Assembly (NCBI GenBank): GCA_030613785.1
Contig: JAUWLF010000004.1
Span: 1-64,000, forward strand
Length of the DNA: 64,000 bases
Direction of reading: 5' to 3'
DNA from: Chloroflexota bacterium
GTDB taxonomy: Bacteria > Chloroflexota > Anaerolineae > UBA7937 > B3-Chlor
In this document: positions 27,711-39,989 of the stretch, piece after piece
How positions within the stretch are numbered: the stretch's first letter is position 1
Layout of the letters: each line of letters begins with the position of its first letter
Translations under genes and position numbers: made by a program
The notes under the pieces: generated by a model
The model's database searches: none
What the model was told of the DNA's origin: nothing
What the model saw: only the letters and a program-made list of their open reading frames with translations

Positions 27711-28745
27711 ATGCGCCAGCACTTCAAGCCCGAACTGGTGGCGATGAACATGGGCAGTCTACCGCACACCGATCCGAAGGAGGCCTGTGATCTGATCCGA
27801 AGGCATTTCCCTGAACTGCCGGGTTGGCCTCAACTGCCGAAGCGCAGTTACCTGGAAAACATGTATACCCAGTTCAGCGAGGGGTTCCCGGGGATCGTCG
27901 TGGAGGAAAATCGCGTCTATGTCGATCGCAGTCGAGATCTCAGCCAGGATCTGGAAAGTCTCTATCAGGCCTACTTGGAGAGCGATGTCGATGCCTATGG
28001 CTTTGGTCCCACGTTTGCGGCAGGGTTGGTCGAATGGGCGAAGGGCGAGTTCAATTCCTGCAAAGCTGTGAAGGGACAGGTTACTGGCCCCATAAGCTGG
28101 GGCCTGACTGTGCTGGACCACGAGAGACGTCCCATCCTCTATGACGAAGTGCTCGCCGATGCTGTTGCCAAGCACCTGCGGCTAAAAGCTGCCTGGCAGG
28201 AGAGGGAACTCCGTCGATCTCATCCCACGACGATAGTCCTGCTCGACGAGCCCTACATGGCTTCCTTTGGCTCCCCCTACGTTGCCGTGACACGAGAGCA
28301 AGCGATAGCTCTAATCGATGAGGTACTTGGCGGCATAGAAGGTCTGAAGGGAATCCATTGCTGCGGCAACACTGATTGGTCGCTCATCCTCTCCACTTCC
28401 GCGGATGTCCTCAGCTTCGATACGTACGATTATGCTGAGTCGCTGTCGCTATATCCTGCGGAGGTGGAGCGCTTCTTGAGGCGGGGTGGCATCATCGCGT
28501 GGGGCATTGTGCCTCGCGAGACGCGGAGTCTGGAACAGGAGACGGCTGCCAATCTGGTGGAGCGCCTGTGCCAGGCCATGCATCTGCTCGTCAAGAAGGG
28601 TATCTGCTTCGACGATTTGCTCGCTGCTTCATTGGTGAGCCCATCTTGTGGTCTGGGCACCATGACTGTGGAGGATGCCGAGCGAGCCCTGGCTCTGACC
28701 ACTGGCGTGTCCAGGGAGATGAGAAAAAGGTACTTGCTGTCGTAG
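27711..28745 (+). CDS. MetE C-terminal-domain-like (cobalamin-independent methionine synthase / core Met synthase-like) protein
   Basis: Single UROD/MetE-like domain: GSLPHTDPKEACDLI, VKGQVTGPISWG, LLDEPYMASFGSPY, GIHCCGNTDW (HxC), SPSCGLGTM (late Cys); lacks the MetE N-terminal domain. Confidence 0.78.
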   Translation: MRQHFKPELVAMNMGSLPHTDPKEACDLIRRHFPELPGWPQLPKRSYLENMYTQFSEGFPGIVVEENRVYVDRSRDLSQDLESLYQAYLESDVDAYGFGPTFAAGLVEWAKGEFNSCKAVKGQVTGPISWGLTVLDHERRPILYDEVLADAVAKHLRLKAAWQERELRRSHPTTIVLLDEPYMASFGSPYVAVTREQAIALIDEVLGGIEGLKGIHCCGNTDWSLILSTSADVLSFDTYDYAESLSLYPAEVERFLRRGGIIAWGIVPRETRSLEQETAANLVERLCQAMHLLVKKGICFDDLLAASLVSPSCGLGTMTVEDAERALALTTGVSREMRKRYLLS

Positions 28746-28746
28746 A

Positions 28747-29550
28747 ATGGGTCTATCCGTCAAGAGGATCGAGGGTAAGAGGGAAATCTTGGGTTTCCTG
28801 AATCGGGACAGGCTTTATGCTGCATACGCAATCGGAGATCTCGAACCACCTTTGGCCCATGAGTGCGAGTGGTACGCTGCTCTCAATGAGGGGGAGATCA
28901 CAGCTTTGTGCTTGCGCTTCAAGGGTCTTCCTCCTGATCGGATCTTCGTCATGGGCAAGGCGGAAGGCCTGAGACCGATTCTCGATGAGGCAGTGAACGC
29001 TGACAGGGCCTTTTTCGCCTTCAAGCAGGAGCACTTGAACGTTGTTAAGAGATTCTATTCACTTATGAGATTGGAACACATGTTCCGCATGGTGCTAGCC
29101 GCCGAAGATTTCGCCCCGGTGGAGGGACCGGTCTCACGGCTGGGACCTATGCATGTCCACCGTCTTGAGGAACTTTATCGCTTGGGAGGGGATGTTGCCT
29201 TCGCGCCGTATCAGGTTGAGCAAGGCGTTTTCTACGGTCTGGAAAGGGATGACAAGCTAGTGGCTACCGCAGGCACTCACCTCATTTCGCGGACGCATGG
29301 TCTGGGGATTGTGGGAAATGTCTTCACCCACCCTGACTACAGAGGGCAGGGTTACGGAACGGTCTGCTGCAGCGCGGTAGTGGAGGAGTTGCTCTCTCAA
29401 TCCCTCGACGTGGTGTTGAACGTGGAGCGGAACAACGAGCCGGCTCTCAGGACGTACGAACGTTTGGGGTTCAACGTGTACTGTCCCTTCCTCGAGGCTC
29501 CTGGGTGGAGGAGAACTGTCTTGAGAAGGCGCTCGCTCGACGCGAACTGA
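28747..29550 (+). CDS. GNAT-family N-acetyltransferase
   Basis: GLGIVGNVFTHPDYRGQGYGTVCCSAVVEELLSQSLDVVLNVERNNEPALRTYERLGFNVY. Confidence 0.88.
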   Translation: MGLSVKRIEGKREILGFLNRDRLYAAYAIGDLEPPLAHECEWYAALNEGEITALCLRFKGLPPDRIFVMGKAEGLRPILDEAVNADRAFFAFKQEHLNVVKRFYSLMRLEHMFRMVLAAEDFAPVEGPVSRLGPMHVHRLEELYRLGGDVAFAPYQVEQGVFYGLERDDKLVATAGTHLISRTHGLGIVGNVFTHPDYRGQGYGTVCCSAVVEELLSQSLDVVLNVERNNEPALRTYERLGFNVYCPFLEAPGWRRTVLRRRSLDAN

Positions 29551-29684
29551 CGCACATATCGTTGACCGGTTACCGCTGTGTTGGTGCGGCGCGGTGGCGG
29601 TTCGAGAAAATGGTTCATCTCTGGGGCCAGGCGGAAGAGAAGTGGTCAGTAGAGTGGGCCGGGAACACATTGATCTGGTATTAG

Positions 29685-30962
<1,278 letters not shown>

Positions 30963-31021
30963 AGGCCCTTGGCCGGTTGCCCTCGACAAGGAAGACAGGA
31001 GATCAGGCGGTCTAGAGAGGA

Positions 31022-31580
31022 ATGAGCAACATCACAGTAGAGAGCCTGGACAAGGTTCCGGTTGAGGAGCAGCGAGTGGAGCTCGTGGAACGGAAGGGCG
31101 TTGGCCATCCTGATTCCATCTGCGATGCTATCATGGAGGACATCTCGGTGGCTCTGTGCGGAGAATGCATGTCCACTTTCGGTCACATAGCGCACCACAA
31201 CATAGATAAGGGGTTACTTGTCGCGGGCAGGACTTCCCCACAGTTGGGTGGCGGTACTGTGGATGAACCCATGAAGCTGGTATTCGGCGGCCGTAGGGTA
31301 CGCTCCTCTGACGGAGACAGAGGGGATGGTCTTGACTCACTTCATGGCCGACGAGATCTACAAGTCGGTCCCGGGAATTCGCGAGGTCTATGTATGGTTG
31401 TGCAGTCAGATAGGACAACCCATAGAGGAACCACTGATCGCCTCAGCTCAACTCATCCTGAAGGACAATGTCAGCTTGGCCTCGATCCAAAGGGACGTTG
31501 AGGCCGTGATAGCGCAAGGATTGGCCGACATAAATGAGTTCACAGATCGCTTGACCAAGGGAGAGTTCTCCGTTTGGTGA
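31022..31580 (+). pseudogene. Archaeal-type S-adenosylmethionine synthetase remnant with internal deletions and frameshift
   Basis: N-part EEQRVELVERKGVGHPDSICDAIMEDISVALC...HHNIDKGLLVAGRTSPQLGGGTVDEPMKLVFGGR; then frame change to VGYAPLTETE-GMVLTHFMADEIYKSVPGIREVYVWLCSQIGQPIEEPL...; middle segments absent. Confidence 0.85.
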
Positions 31581-31593
31581 CGCTCTGGTAGGC

Positions 31594-31622
31594 TTTACTT
31601 AGCTGCCAAGCTGGGTTATAAT
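31594..31622 (+). promoter_or_regulatory. sigma70-type promoter at the start of the sugar-nucleotide/glycan cluster
   Basis: TTTACT, 17 bp, TATAAT. Confidence 0.65.
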
Positions 31623-31659
31623 ACGTCGGATTCTCGTCAAACCGACTTGGGAGAACGAC

Positions 31660-33596
<1,937 letters not shown>

Positions 33597-33730
33597 GCCC
33601 TCGCTACATGGTCATCGGAACGCAAGGGGATGACGACTAGAAAGCGCCGGAACATAGAGAAGGTGATTTCGTCGCTGAGAACCTATGACTTGCAGCAGAG
33701 TATTCTCTTTCTGGGGGCTGAAGCCAAGAG

Positions 33731-34567
33731 GTGGTGATATCCAGGGACAGTGCTGTTGCGGAGCCACAGGCCTCGCTGATTGATACACATGCACATCTCG
33801 ACTTCTCTCAGTTTGATGACGACCGAGACCAAGTCATGGAACGGGCCGCCGCAGAGGGCGTAGTCGGCGTTGTCACCGTGGGCTTTGATCTGAATTCGAG
33901 TCGCCAGGCTGTAGCCATCGCCGATGGCTATGCAAACGTGTGGGCCTGTGTGGGAGTGCATCCTCACGAGGCGTCCCAGGTTGACCTACAGGTGATGAAC
34001 GATCTGAGGGAGTTGAGCGATCACCCCAAGGTGGTGGGGATCGGTGAGATAGGGTTGGATTACTATCGGGACCGGTCTCCTCGCGAGGTGCAACGCCAGG
34101 TCTTCAGACGGGAGTTGGAGTTGGCGGCGGAAGTGGGCAAGCCGGTCGTGGTTCACGATCGGGATGCGCATCGAGATGTGATAGCCATGGTCCGAGATTG
34201 GTCGAGAGATGTAAGTTCAGGCAAGGGCAGCCTGCGACCTCCACTCGGTGTTTTGCACTGCTACTCTGGCGATCTGGCCATGGCTGAGGAGCTCTGCCAG
34301 TTGGGGTTCTACATCTCGGTTGCTGGCCCTGTTACTTATCCCAGCGCGGGCCGGTTGCGTGAACTGGCAAGCCAAATACCGCTAGGGAGACTGCTTGTCG
34401 AGACCGATTGTCCGTTTCTGCCGCCTCATCCCCATCGGGGCAAGCGCAATGAGCCAGCCAACGTCAAGTTGGTCGCGGCGAAGATGGCTGAGATCAAAAG
34501 CATCTCGCTGCAGGAGATGTCAGACATAACCACGCAGAATGCGCGCACGGTGCTGAGGCTGCAATGA
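33731..34567 (+). CDS. TatD-family hydrolase
   Basis: LIDTHAHLDFSQFDDDR...VGVHPHEA...GIGEIGLDYYRD...VVVHDRDAH...LHCYSGD...LLVETDCPFLPPHPHRGKRNEPANV. Confidence 0.95.
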   Translation: MVISRDSAVAEPQASLIDTHAHLDFSQFDDDRDQVMERAAAEGVVGVVTVGFDLNSSRQAVAIADGYANVWACVGVHPHEASQVDLQVMNDLRELSDHPKVVGIGEIGLDYYRDRSPREVQRQVFRRELELAAEVGKPVVVHDRDAHRDVIAMVRDWSRDVSSGKGSLRPPLGVLHCYSGDLAMAEELCQLGFYISVAGPVTYPSAGRLRELASQIPLGRLLVETDCPFLPPHPHRGKRNEPANVKLVAAKMAEIKSISLQEMSDITTQNARTVLRLQ

Positions 34568-34687
34568 TCCTCCGTGAGGGAACGTGTAGCGACTGTGCTC
34601 ATCGAGTCCCAAGGAACTTCGAGAGCACGCGGAGTCCCACTCCGTGGTACTACGGTCTTGCCTGTGGCTGACAGTTCGGGAAGGTGA

Positions 34688-35659
34688 GTGTTGAAGATTC
34701 TGTCCATATTCGAACCCATACGTCAGGAGTTGGAGGCGGTCGAGGACAGATTGCGCGAGTGCGTAGAGGTGGAGGTCTCTCTCTTGAGACATGTCTTGAA
34801 CCCCCTCTTGGACAGCGGTGGCAAACGGATTCGGCCAGCTCTGGTCATCTTGTCGTCCACGTTCCACAAAGCCGATGAGGAGACGCTTGTGCCTCTGGCG
34901 GCTTCCGTGGAACTGCTTCACACCGCCACTCTTGTTCATGACGACCTACTGGACGGCTCCATATTGAGACGGGGCAGTCCCACACTGAACACGTCTTTTC
35001 GCGCCGGAGCGGTGATTCTCGTGGGGGACTACCTCTTTGCCCGAGCGGCTGACCAAGCTGCGGCCACCAGGAGTGTGCCTGTAATCACGATCTTTGCCCA
35101 GACGTTGATGACCATCTGTGGCGGGGAGTTGGGGCAGGCTTTCAACGGGGCAGGATGGCGACGAACCAAGGAGGACTACTACCAGAGCATCTATGATAAG
35201 ACGGCCTCTCTGTTCGCTGCCTCTACTGAGACAGGTGCGATCGTGAGTGAGGCTCCGGAAAGAACGGTGCGGGCACTGCGCGAGTACGGTTACAACCTGG
35301 GCATGGCTTTCCAGATCCTGGATGACATCCTAGATTTCACCGGTGATGAGAAGGAGCTAGGGAAACCCATTGGCAGTGACTTGCGTCAGAGGACCGCTAC
35401 CCTACCTTTGCTTCTCTTCCTGGAGATCGACCCTGGACATGACATCGTGTCTTTCGTCTTCGATGAGCCCCAGGCCGCGGAGGAGGACATTCGAACCTTG
35501 ATTGAGATGGTCAAGAGTTCCCCCGCGATCGCGTCGGCGCGGGCTGAGGCCGAACATTTCACGGCTGAGGCCAAGAACGCTATTCGTGATCTACCGGCCA
35601 GTGAGTATCGTCAAGTCATGCTTGATCTGGCCGACTACCTCCTGGACCGGAGGGAATAG
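34688..35659 (+). CDS. Polyprenyl (isoprenyl) diphosphate synthase
   Basis: GGKRIRPALVIL, LVHDDLLDGSILRRGSPT, ILDDILDFTGDEKELGKPIGSDLRQRTATLPLLL (both Asp-rich motifs). Confidence 0.95.
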   Translation: MLKILSIFEPIRQELEAVEDRLRECVEVEVSLLRHVLNPLLDSGGKRIRPALVILSSTFHKADEETLVPLAASVELLHTATLVHDDLLDGSILRRGSPTLNTSFRAGAVILVGDYLFARAADQAAATRSVPVITIFAQTLMTICGGELGQAFNGAGWRRTKEDYYQSIYDKTASLFAASTETGAIVSEAPERTVRALREYGYNLGMAFQILDDILDFTGDEKELGKPIGSDLRQRTATLPLLLFLEIDPGHDIVSFVFDEPQAAEEDIRTLIEMVKSSPAIASARAEAEHFTAEAKNAIRDLPASEYRQVMLDLADYLLDRRE

Positions 35660-35762
35660 CGACGGCGCCGCGGAGATCTCTCAGTGCCAGAGGCTCCAGA
35701 CTCTGTTGAGCGGGCCAATGTCCCTCCGCGTTGGGCATCAACAACGAAACGGGATCTCGCAG

Positions 35763-35785
35763 ACCCCCGACCCCATCGGGGGTTT
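35763..35785 (+). terminator. Hairpin upstream of GT2 gene
   Basis: ACCCCCGA-CCCCA-TCGGGGGT then TT; perfect 8-bp GC-rich stem. Confidence 0.5.
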
Positions 35786-35804
35786 GTGCGCCTCAGGTAA
35801 CCTC

Positions 35805-36749
35805 ATGGCAGTTTGCGAAGTCTCTATCGTCGTGGTGAGCTGGAATGTGAAGGACCTCCTTCGCCGCAGCCTTGCCTCGGTGATCACATCTCTGGGATGC
35901 GGGACGGGTCGGCAGCTTTCCTGTCAGCTTATCGTGGTGGACAATGCCTCCTCCGATGGTAGCGTGGAGATGCTCAGCGAAGAGTTTCCCCAGATTCATC
36001 TGGTGGCAAACAGCGAGAACGTGGGCTTCACCAGAGGCAATAATCAAGGCATCGCATTGAGCGATGGTCGCTATGTCTTGCTGCTGAACCCAGACACTGA
36101 GGTCGTAGGAGATGCACTGGGCGAAATGGTGGCATACATGGACGCTCACCAGAGAGTCGGGGCCTTGGGTCCCCAGCTTCTCTATCCCGACGGCCGGGTT
36201 CAGTCCTCGAGACGGCGCTTTCCAGACTTGAGAACTGCCTATGTTGAGGGTACCTTCATACAGCCATGGTTCGCCGACAGCCGAATCCTGAGGCGTTACT
36301 ACGTCTTGGATGCTTCGGACCACGAGATACTCGCGGTGGACTGGCTGGTCGGGGCCTGTCTGCTCCTGCGGCGAGAGGCTCTGGAGGAAGTTGGAACGCT
36401 AGATGAGCGCTTCTTCATGTACTCCGAGGAACTGGACTGGTGCTATCGCGCCAAGAAAGCGGGCTGGGAGGTCGTCTATTTGCCCACGGCCCGTGTGGTC
36501 CACCATGTGGGCAAGAGCAGCGAGCAGGTGTTGCCTGTGAGGCATGCACAGTTTCAACGCAGTAAGGTGCTCTTCTTCAAGAAGCACCACGGCTATTGGA
36601 CGGGGGAAACGCTGCGTCTGTTCCTCCTCCTCACGTACCTGTGGCAGACGATGGTTGAGGCGTTCAAATGGCTCGTGGGCCACAAACGAGCTCTGCGGCG
36701 CCAGCGGGTGGACGCCTATTGGCAAGTCCTGCGGTCTGGGTTGAGGTAG
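35805..36749 (+). CDS. Glycosyltransferase family 2
   Basis: VSIVVVSWNVKDLLRRSL...LIVVDNASSDGSVEML...NVGFTRGNNQGIALSDGRYVLLLNPDTEV...GACLLLRREALEEVG; rhamnosyltransferase-like. Confidence 0.93.
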   Translation: MAVCEVSIVVVSWNVKDLLRRSLASVITSLGCGTGRQLSCQLIVVDNASSDGSVEMLSEEFPQIHLVANSENVGFTRGNNQGIALSDGRYVLLLNPDTEVVGDALGEMVAYMDAHQRVGALGPQLLYPDGRVQSSRRRFPDLRTAYVEGTFIQPWFADSRILRRYYVLDASDHEILAVDWLVGACLLLRREALEEVGTLDERFFMYSEELDWCYRAKKAGWEVVYLPTARVVHHVGKSSEQVLPVRHAQFQRSKVLFFKKHHGYWTGETLRLFLLLTYLWQTMVEAFKWLVGHKRALRRQRVDAYWQVLRSGLR

Positions 36750-36750
36750 G

Positions 36751-37962
36751 ATGAGAGTCTGTCTGCTTGGCGGGGAGTTCCCGCCCATGCAAGGTGGCGT
36801 GGGAGACTTCACCCGGGAGGTGGGCCTGGCTCTGAGCGGGCTGGGTGCCACGGTCTGCGTCATATCTTCGATCAGGGCCAGTCAGCCGAGCGGGACGCTC
36901 GGGTCGTCAGAGGAGGGCGTAGTCTTGGAGAGGAATCGCCTGCAGCTGACGTTGTATCCAGTGGTGGAGCGCTGGGACTTCTCATGCTGGTCTCAGATCG
37001 TGGGAGTCTTGAAGAAGACGATGCCTGAGATCCTCAACATCCAGTATCAGACGGCTGCGTACCAGATGCATCCAGCGATCAATCTGCTTCCGTGGAGGCT
37101 TCGCTATGGGGGTGAGAGGCTCAAAGTCGTTGTGACCCTCCATGACTTGAAGGTCCCTTATCTGTTCCCCAAGGCTGGCGCTGTGCGACGTTGGGTGACC
37201 AGGGCGTTGATGAAGGGCAGTGAGGCAACCATCGTCACCAATGTTGAGGATCGGATGGAAGCCGAGAGGTATGGTGTCCGCAACGTGCATATGTACCCTA
37301 TTGGGAGCAACATAGAACCGCAGGCTCCAATGGGATATGAGCGAGAGGAGTGGCGCCGACGGTGGGGCGTCGGTCCCGAGGAGATCTTGCTATGCTACTT
37401 TGGCTTTCTCAACGAGAGCAAGGGTGGAGAGACTCTGTTTGGAGCCTTGGCCCAACTAGTGCACTCCGGTAGTCGAGTGAGGCTGCTGATGATCGGTGGT
37501 CGCGTCGGGTCCAGTGACCCCACCAATGCTGCCTATCTTCTGAAGATGGAGAATCTGATTGAGGAGTTGGACGTGCAGGACCGCGTGCTATGGACTGGCT
37601 ATGTTGATGGGAAGGAAGTCTCGGCCAACTTCTGGGCTTCCGATGTCTGCGTGCTACCCTACCGCGACGGGGTATCCTTCAGGCGAGGCACGTTGATGGC
37701 AGCTCTGGCTCATGGGTTGCCTATTGTGAGTACGTATCCCCGAGTGCAGGTGGATGAGATCGTCGAGCACGAGAACATGGCCCTGGTGCCTGCTGACGAC
37801 GCTGAAGCCCTTGCGGCGAAGATCGCCATCGTCGCCTCTTCTTCTCAACTTCGGCAGCGTTTGGCTCGCGGGGCTGCCGAGCTGTCCAAATCCTTCTCTT
37901 GGAAAGCCATAGCAGAGGACACGATGAGGCTCTACAGGCGGATTCTGGAGCAGTCCGAGTAG
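36751..37962 (+). CDS. Glycosyltransferase family 4
   Basis: MRVCLLGGEFPPMQGGVGDFTREVGLALSGLG...LLCYFGFLNESKGGETLFGAL...CVLPYRDGVSFRRGTLMAALAHGLPIVST. Confidence 0.92.
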   Translation: MRVCLLGGEFPPMQGGVGDFTREVGLALSGLGATVCVISSIRASQPSGTLGSSEEGVVLERNRLQLTLYPVVERWDFSCWSQIVGVLKKTMPEILNIQYQTAAYQMHPAINLLPWRLRYGGERLKVVVTLHDLKVPYLFPKAGAVRRWVTRALMKGSEATIVTNVEDRMEAERYGVRNVHMYPIGSNIEPQAPMGYEREEWRRRWGVGPEEILLCYFGFLNESKGGETLFGALAQLVHSGSRVRLLMIGGRVGSSDPTNAAYLLKMENLIEELDVQDRVLWTGYVDGKEVSANFWASDVCVLPYRDGVSFRRGTLMAALAHGLPIVSTYPRVQVDEIVEHENMALVPADDAEALAAKIAIVASSSQLRQRLARGAAELSKSFSWKAIAEDTMRLYRRILEQSE

Positions 37963-38069
37963 GTTGCTAGGACGCAGTTGGTGTGCTAAGATTGGACAAA
38001 GACCATCACTGCCCTTGAGGTAATGTGGACCGCGGAGGAGGGGGAACATCGTTGGAAATGGGGATCTGA

Positions 38070-39203
38070 ATGAGTGAGGGTGTGAGTGTCCTGGTCACTG
38101 GAGGTGCCGGTTTCATAGGGTCCCACTTGGTGGATACCCTTGTCCACAAGGGCTACAAGGTGCGTGTATTCGACAGTCTTGAGTCGCAGGTTCACGGCCC
38201 TCAAGCAGAGGTCCCTGTCTATCTCAACTCAGATGCGGAGCTGATAGTTGGCGATGTTCGGGACAGGACTGCTCTGAAGGACGCGTTGGACGGGATTGAG
38301 GTCATCTTTCACTATGCGGCTGCCGTGGGTGTCGGCCAGTCGATGTACGAGATACGGCGCTACGTTGACGCCAACACTCTGGGCGGGGCCAATTTGCTGG
38401 ACATCTTAGCTGGCGAAGAGCATGAGGTGCGGAAACTGATAGTAGCCTCGTCTATGTCGATCTACGGAGAAGGCAAGTATGCTTGCCACACCTGCGGCGT
38501 TGCCTATCCACATTTGCGCTCCGACGATCAACTGCGCGAGCGGAAGTGGGAGATGCGTTGTCCGAGTTGTGACGAGGAGATGCAGCCTCTGCCAACGGAC
38601 GAAGACAAGCCTCTCCACCCCAGTTCAATCTACGCCATCACCAAGAGGGACCATGAGGAGATGTTCCTGTGCTTTGGGCAAGCCTACGAGATCCCCACCG
38701 TTGCTCTGCGCTTTTTCAACGTGTATGGACCGCGCCAGGCTCTTTCCAACCCATACACCGGCGTCGCAGCGATCTTCTCGGCTCGGCTTCTGAATGGCCA
38801 GGCCCCTGTTATCTACGAGGATGGTCTTCAGAGTCGTGATTTCATCCATGTCCGGGATGTTGTGCGGGCGAGCATGCTCGCCATGGAGCGGGTGGAAGCC
38901 GACTACCAGGTATTGAATGTGGGCACGGGAAGAGCCTTGACGATATTCGAGATGGCACAGGTACTCATTGATACCCTGGCCAATGGGGAGATGAAGCCAG
39001 AAATCGCCGGCCGGTACAGGAGAGGAGACATCAGACACTGCTTCGCCGACATCGGGAAGATCGTAGAAACGCTGGGCTTTGCTCCTCAGGTGAGTTTTGA
39101 GGATGGCATCTCCGATCTGGTCGGTTGGGTTGGAGAGCAAGAGGCTATCGACAAGTTCCACGTAGTCGACCGGGAACTGAAGAGCAGGAAACTGGTCCTG
39201 TGA
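38070..39203 (+). CDS. NAD-dependent epimerase (dTDP-rhamnose 4-epimerase-like) with zinc-ribbon insertion
   Basis: VLVTGGAGFIGSHLVDTLVHKGYKVRVFDSLE...CHTCGVAYPHLRSDDQLRERKWEMRCPSC...YAITKRDHEEMFLCFGQAYEIPTVALRFFNVYGPRQALSNPYTGVAAIF. Confidence 0.88.
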   Translation: MSEGVSVLVTGGAGFIGSHLVDTLVHKGYKVRVFDSLESQVHGPQAEVPVYLNSDAELIVGDVRDRTALKDALDGIEVIFHYAAAVGVGQSMYEIRRYVDANTLGGANLLDILAGEEHEVRKLIVASSMSIYGEGKYACHTCGVAYPHLRSDDQLRERKWEMRCPSCDEEMQPLPTDEDKPLHPSSIYAITKRDHEEMFLCFGQAYEIPTVALRFFNVYGPRQALSNPYTGVAAIFSARLLNGQAPVIYEDGLQSRDFIHVRDVVRASMLAMERVEADYQVLNVGTGRALTIFEMAQVLIDTLANGEMKPEIAGRYRRGDIRHCFADIGKIVETLGFAPQVSFEDGISDLVGWVGEQEAIDKFHVVDRELKSRKLVL

Positions 39204-39224
39204 GAGGGTCTGTGGCAGTGTAGG

Positions 39225-39989
39225 GTGGTCGTGAATCAGGATAGAGGCCAGGAATTCAAGGAGTTCCAAAGGGAGACCTACGATAATCTCTACAGTGACC
39301 TCGATTTCGCTCTGTATAAGGTTCAGCACCCCATCCGCACGTATTTTGAACATGAAGTCATCTCCCTTGCTCTGGAAGGCCTAGAGGGCACCGCGGAGAT
39401 GAGCTGCCTCGATGTTGGATGCGGACAAGGTGTGACCACATATGTGTTGAGCAAGCACTTCGAGAGGGTCATAGGTGTGGATTTCTCCTCCGGGGCCATC
39501 AAGACGGCCAGAGAATTCCTGACGGCGATGGGTGTGAGCAACGCCTGCGTACTGGTTGGCGATGTGGACAGCCTATGTCTGCCTGATAATTCCGTTGATG
39601 TCGTGCATTTCAAGGATTTCCTTCACCATACGGCCCAACCTCTGCGAGCGATGGAGAATCTGAGGAGGGTCAGCCGTCAAGGACGAATAGTGGGTGCAGA
39701 GGTCAATGGTCATTCGCCCATCATGAGCCTGTTTGGCAGGATAGCCAAGCACGAGCGCGGTCTGCTAGACAGCAACAGGAAGTGGCTGACGGATCTGGCG
39801 TTGGCAGCCGGATTCAAGGCTGTGGACATCAAGGAGTTCAGCTTCTACCCGTACCCGATGCGTATTCCGGTGATTGGGGATAGGCGACTGGCACCTTTGC
39901 TCCCGGCTGTGAGGGCCGTGGAAGCCCTCCTAGTGAAGACGCCATTGAGAAGGTATGCCAACTACTTGATCTTTGATGCTTCAAGCTGA
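39225..39989 (+). CDS. Class I SAM-dependent methyltransferase
   Basis: MSCLDVGCGQGVTTYVLSKHFERVIGVDFSSGAIKTAREFL...NSVDVVHFKDFLHHTAQPLRAMENLRRVSRQGRIV. Confidence 0.88.
   Translation: MVVNQDRGQEFKEFQRETYDNLYSDLDFALYKVQHPIRTYFEHEVISLALEGLEGTAEMSCLDVGCGQGVTTYVLSKHFERVIGVDFSSGAIKTAREFLTAMGVSNACVLVGDVDSLCLPDNSVDVVHFKDFLHHTAQPLRAMENLRRVSRQGRIVGAEVNGHSPIMSLFGRIAKHERGLLDSNRKWLTDLALAAGFKAVDIKEFSFYPYPMRIPVIGDRRLAPLLPAVRAVEALLVKTPLRRYANYLIFDASS

Noticed and set aside
34633-34655. Small hairpin CGGAGT-CCC-ACTCCG before the polyprenyl synthase
   Set aside because: Only 6 bp, no U-tract and no clear position relative to a start; likely chance.
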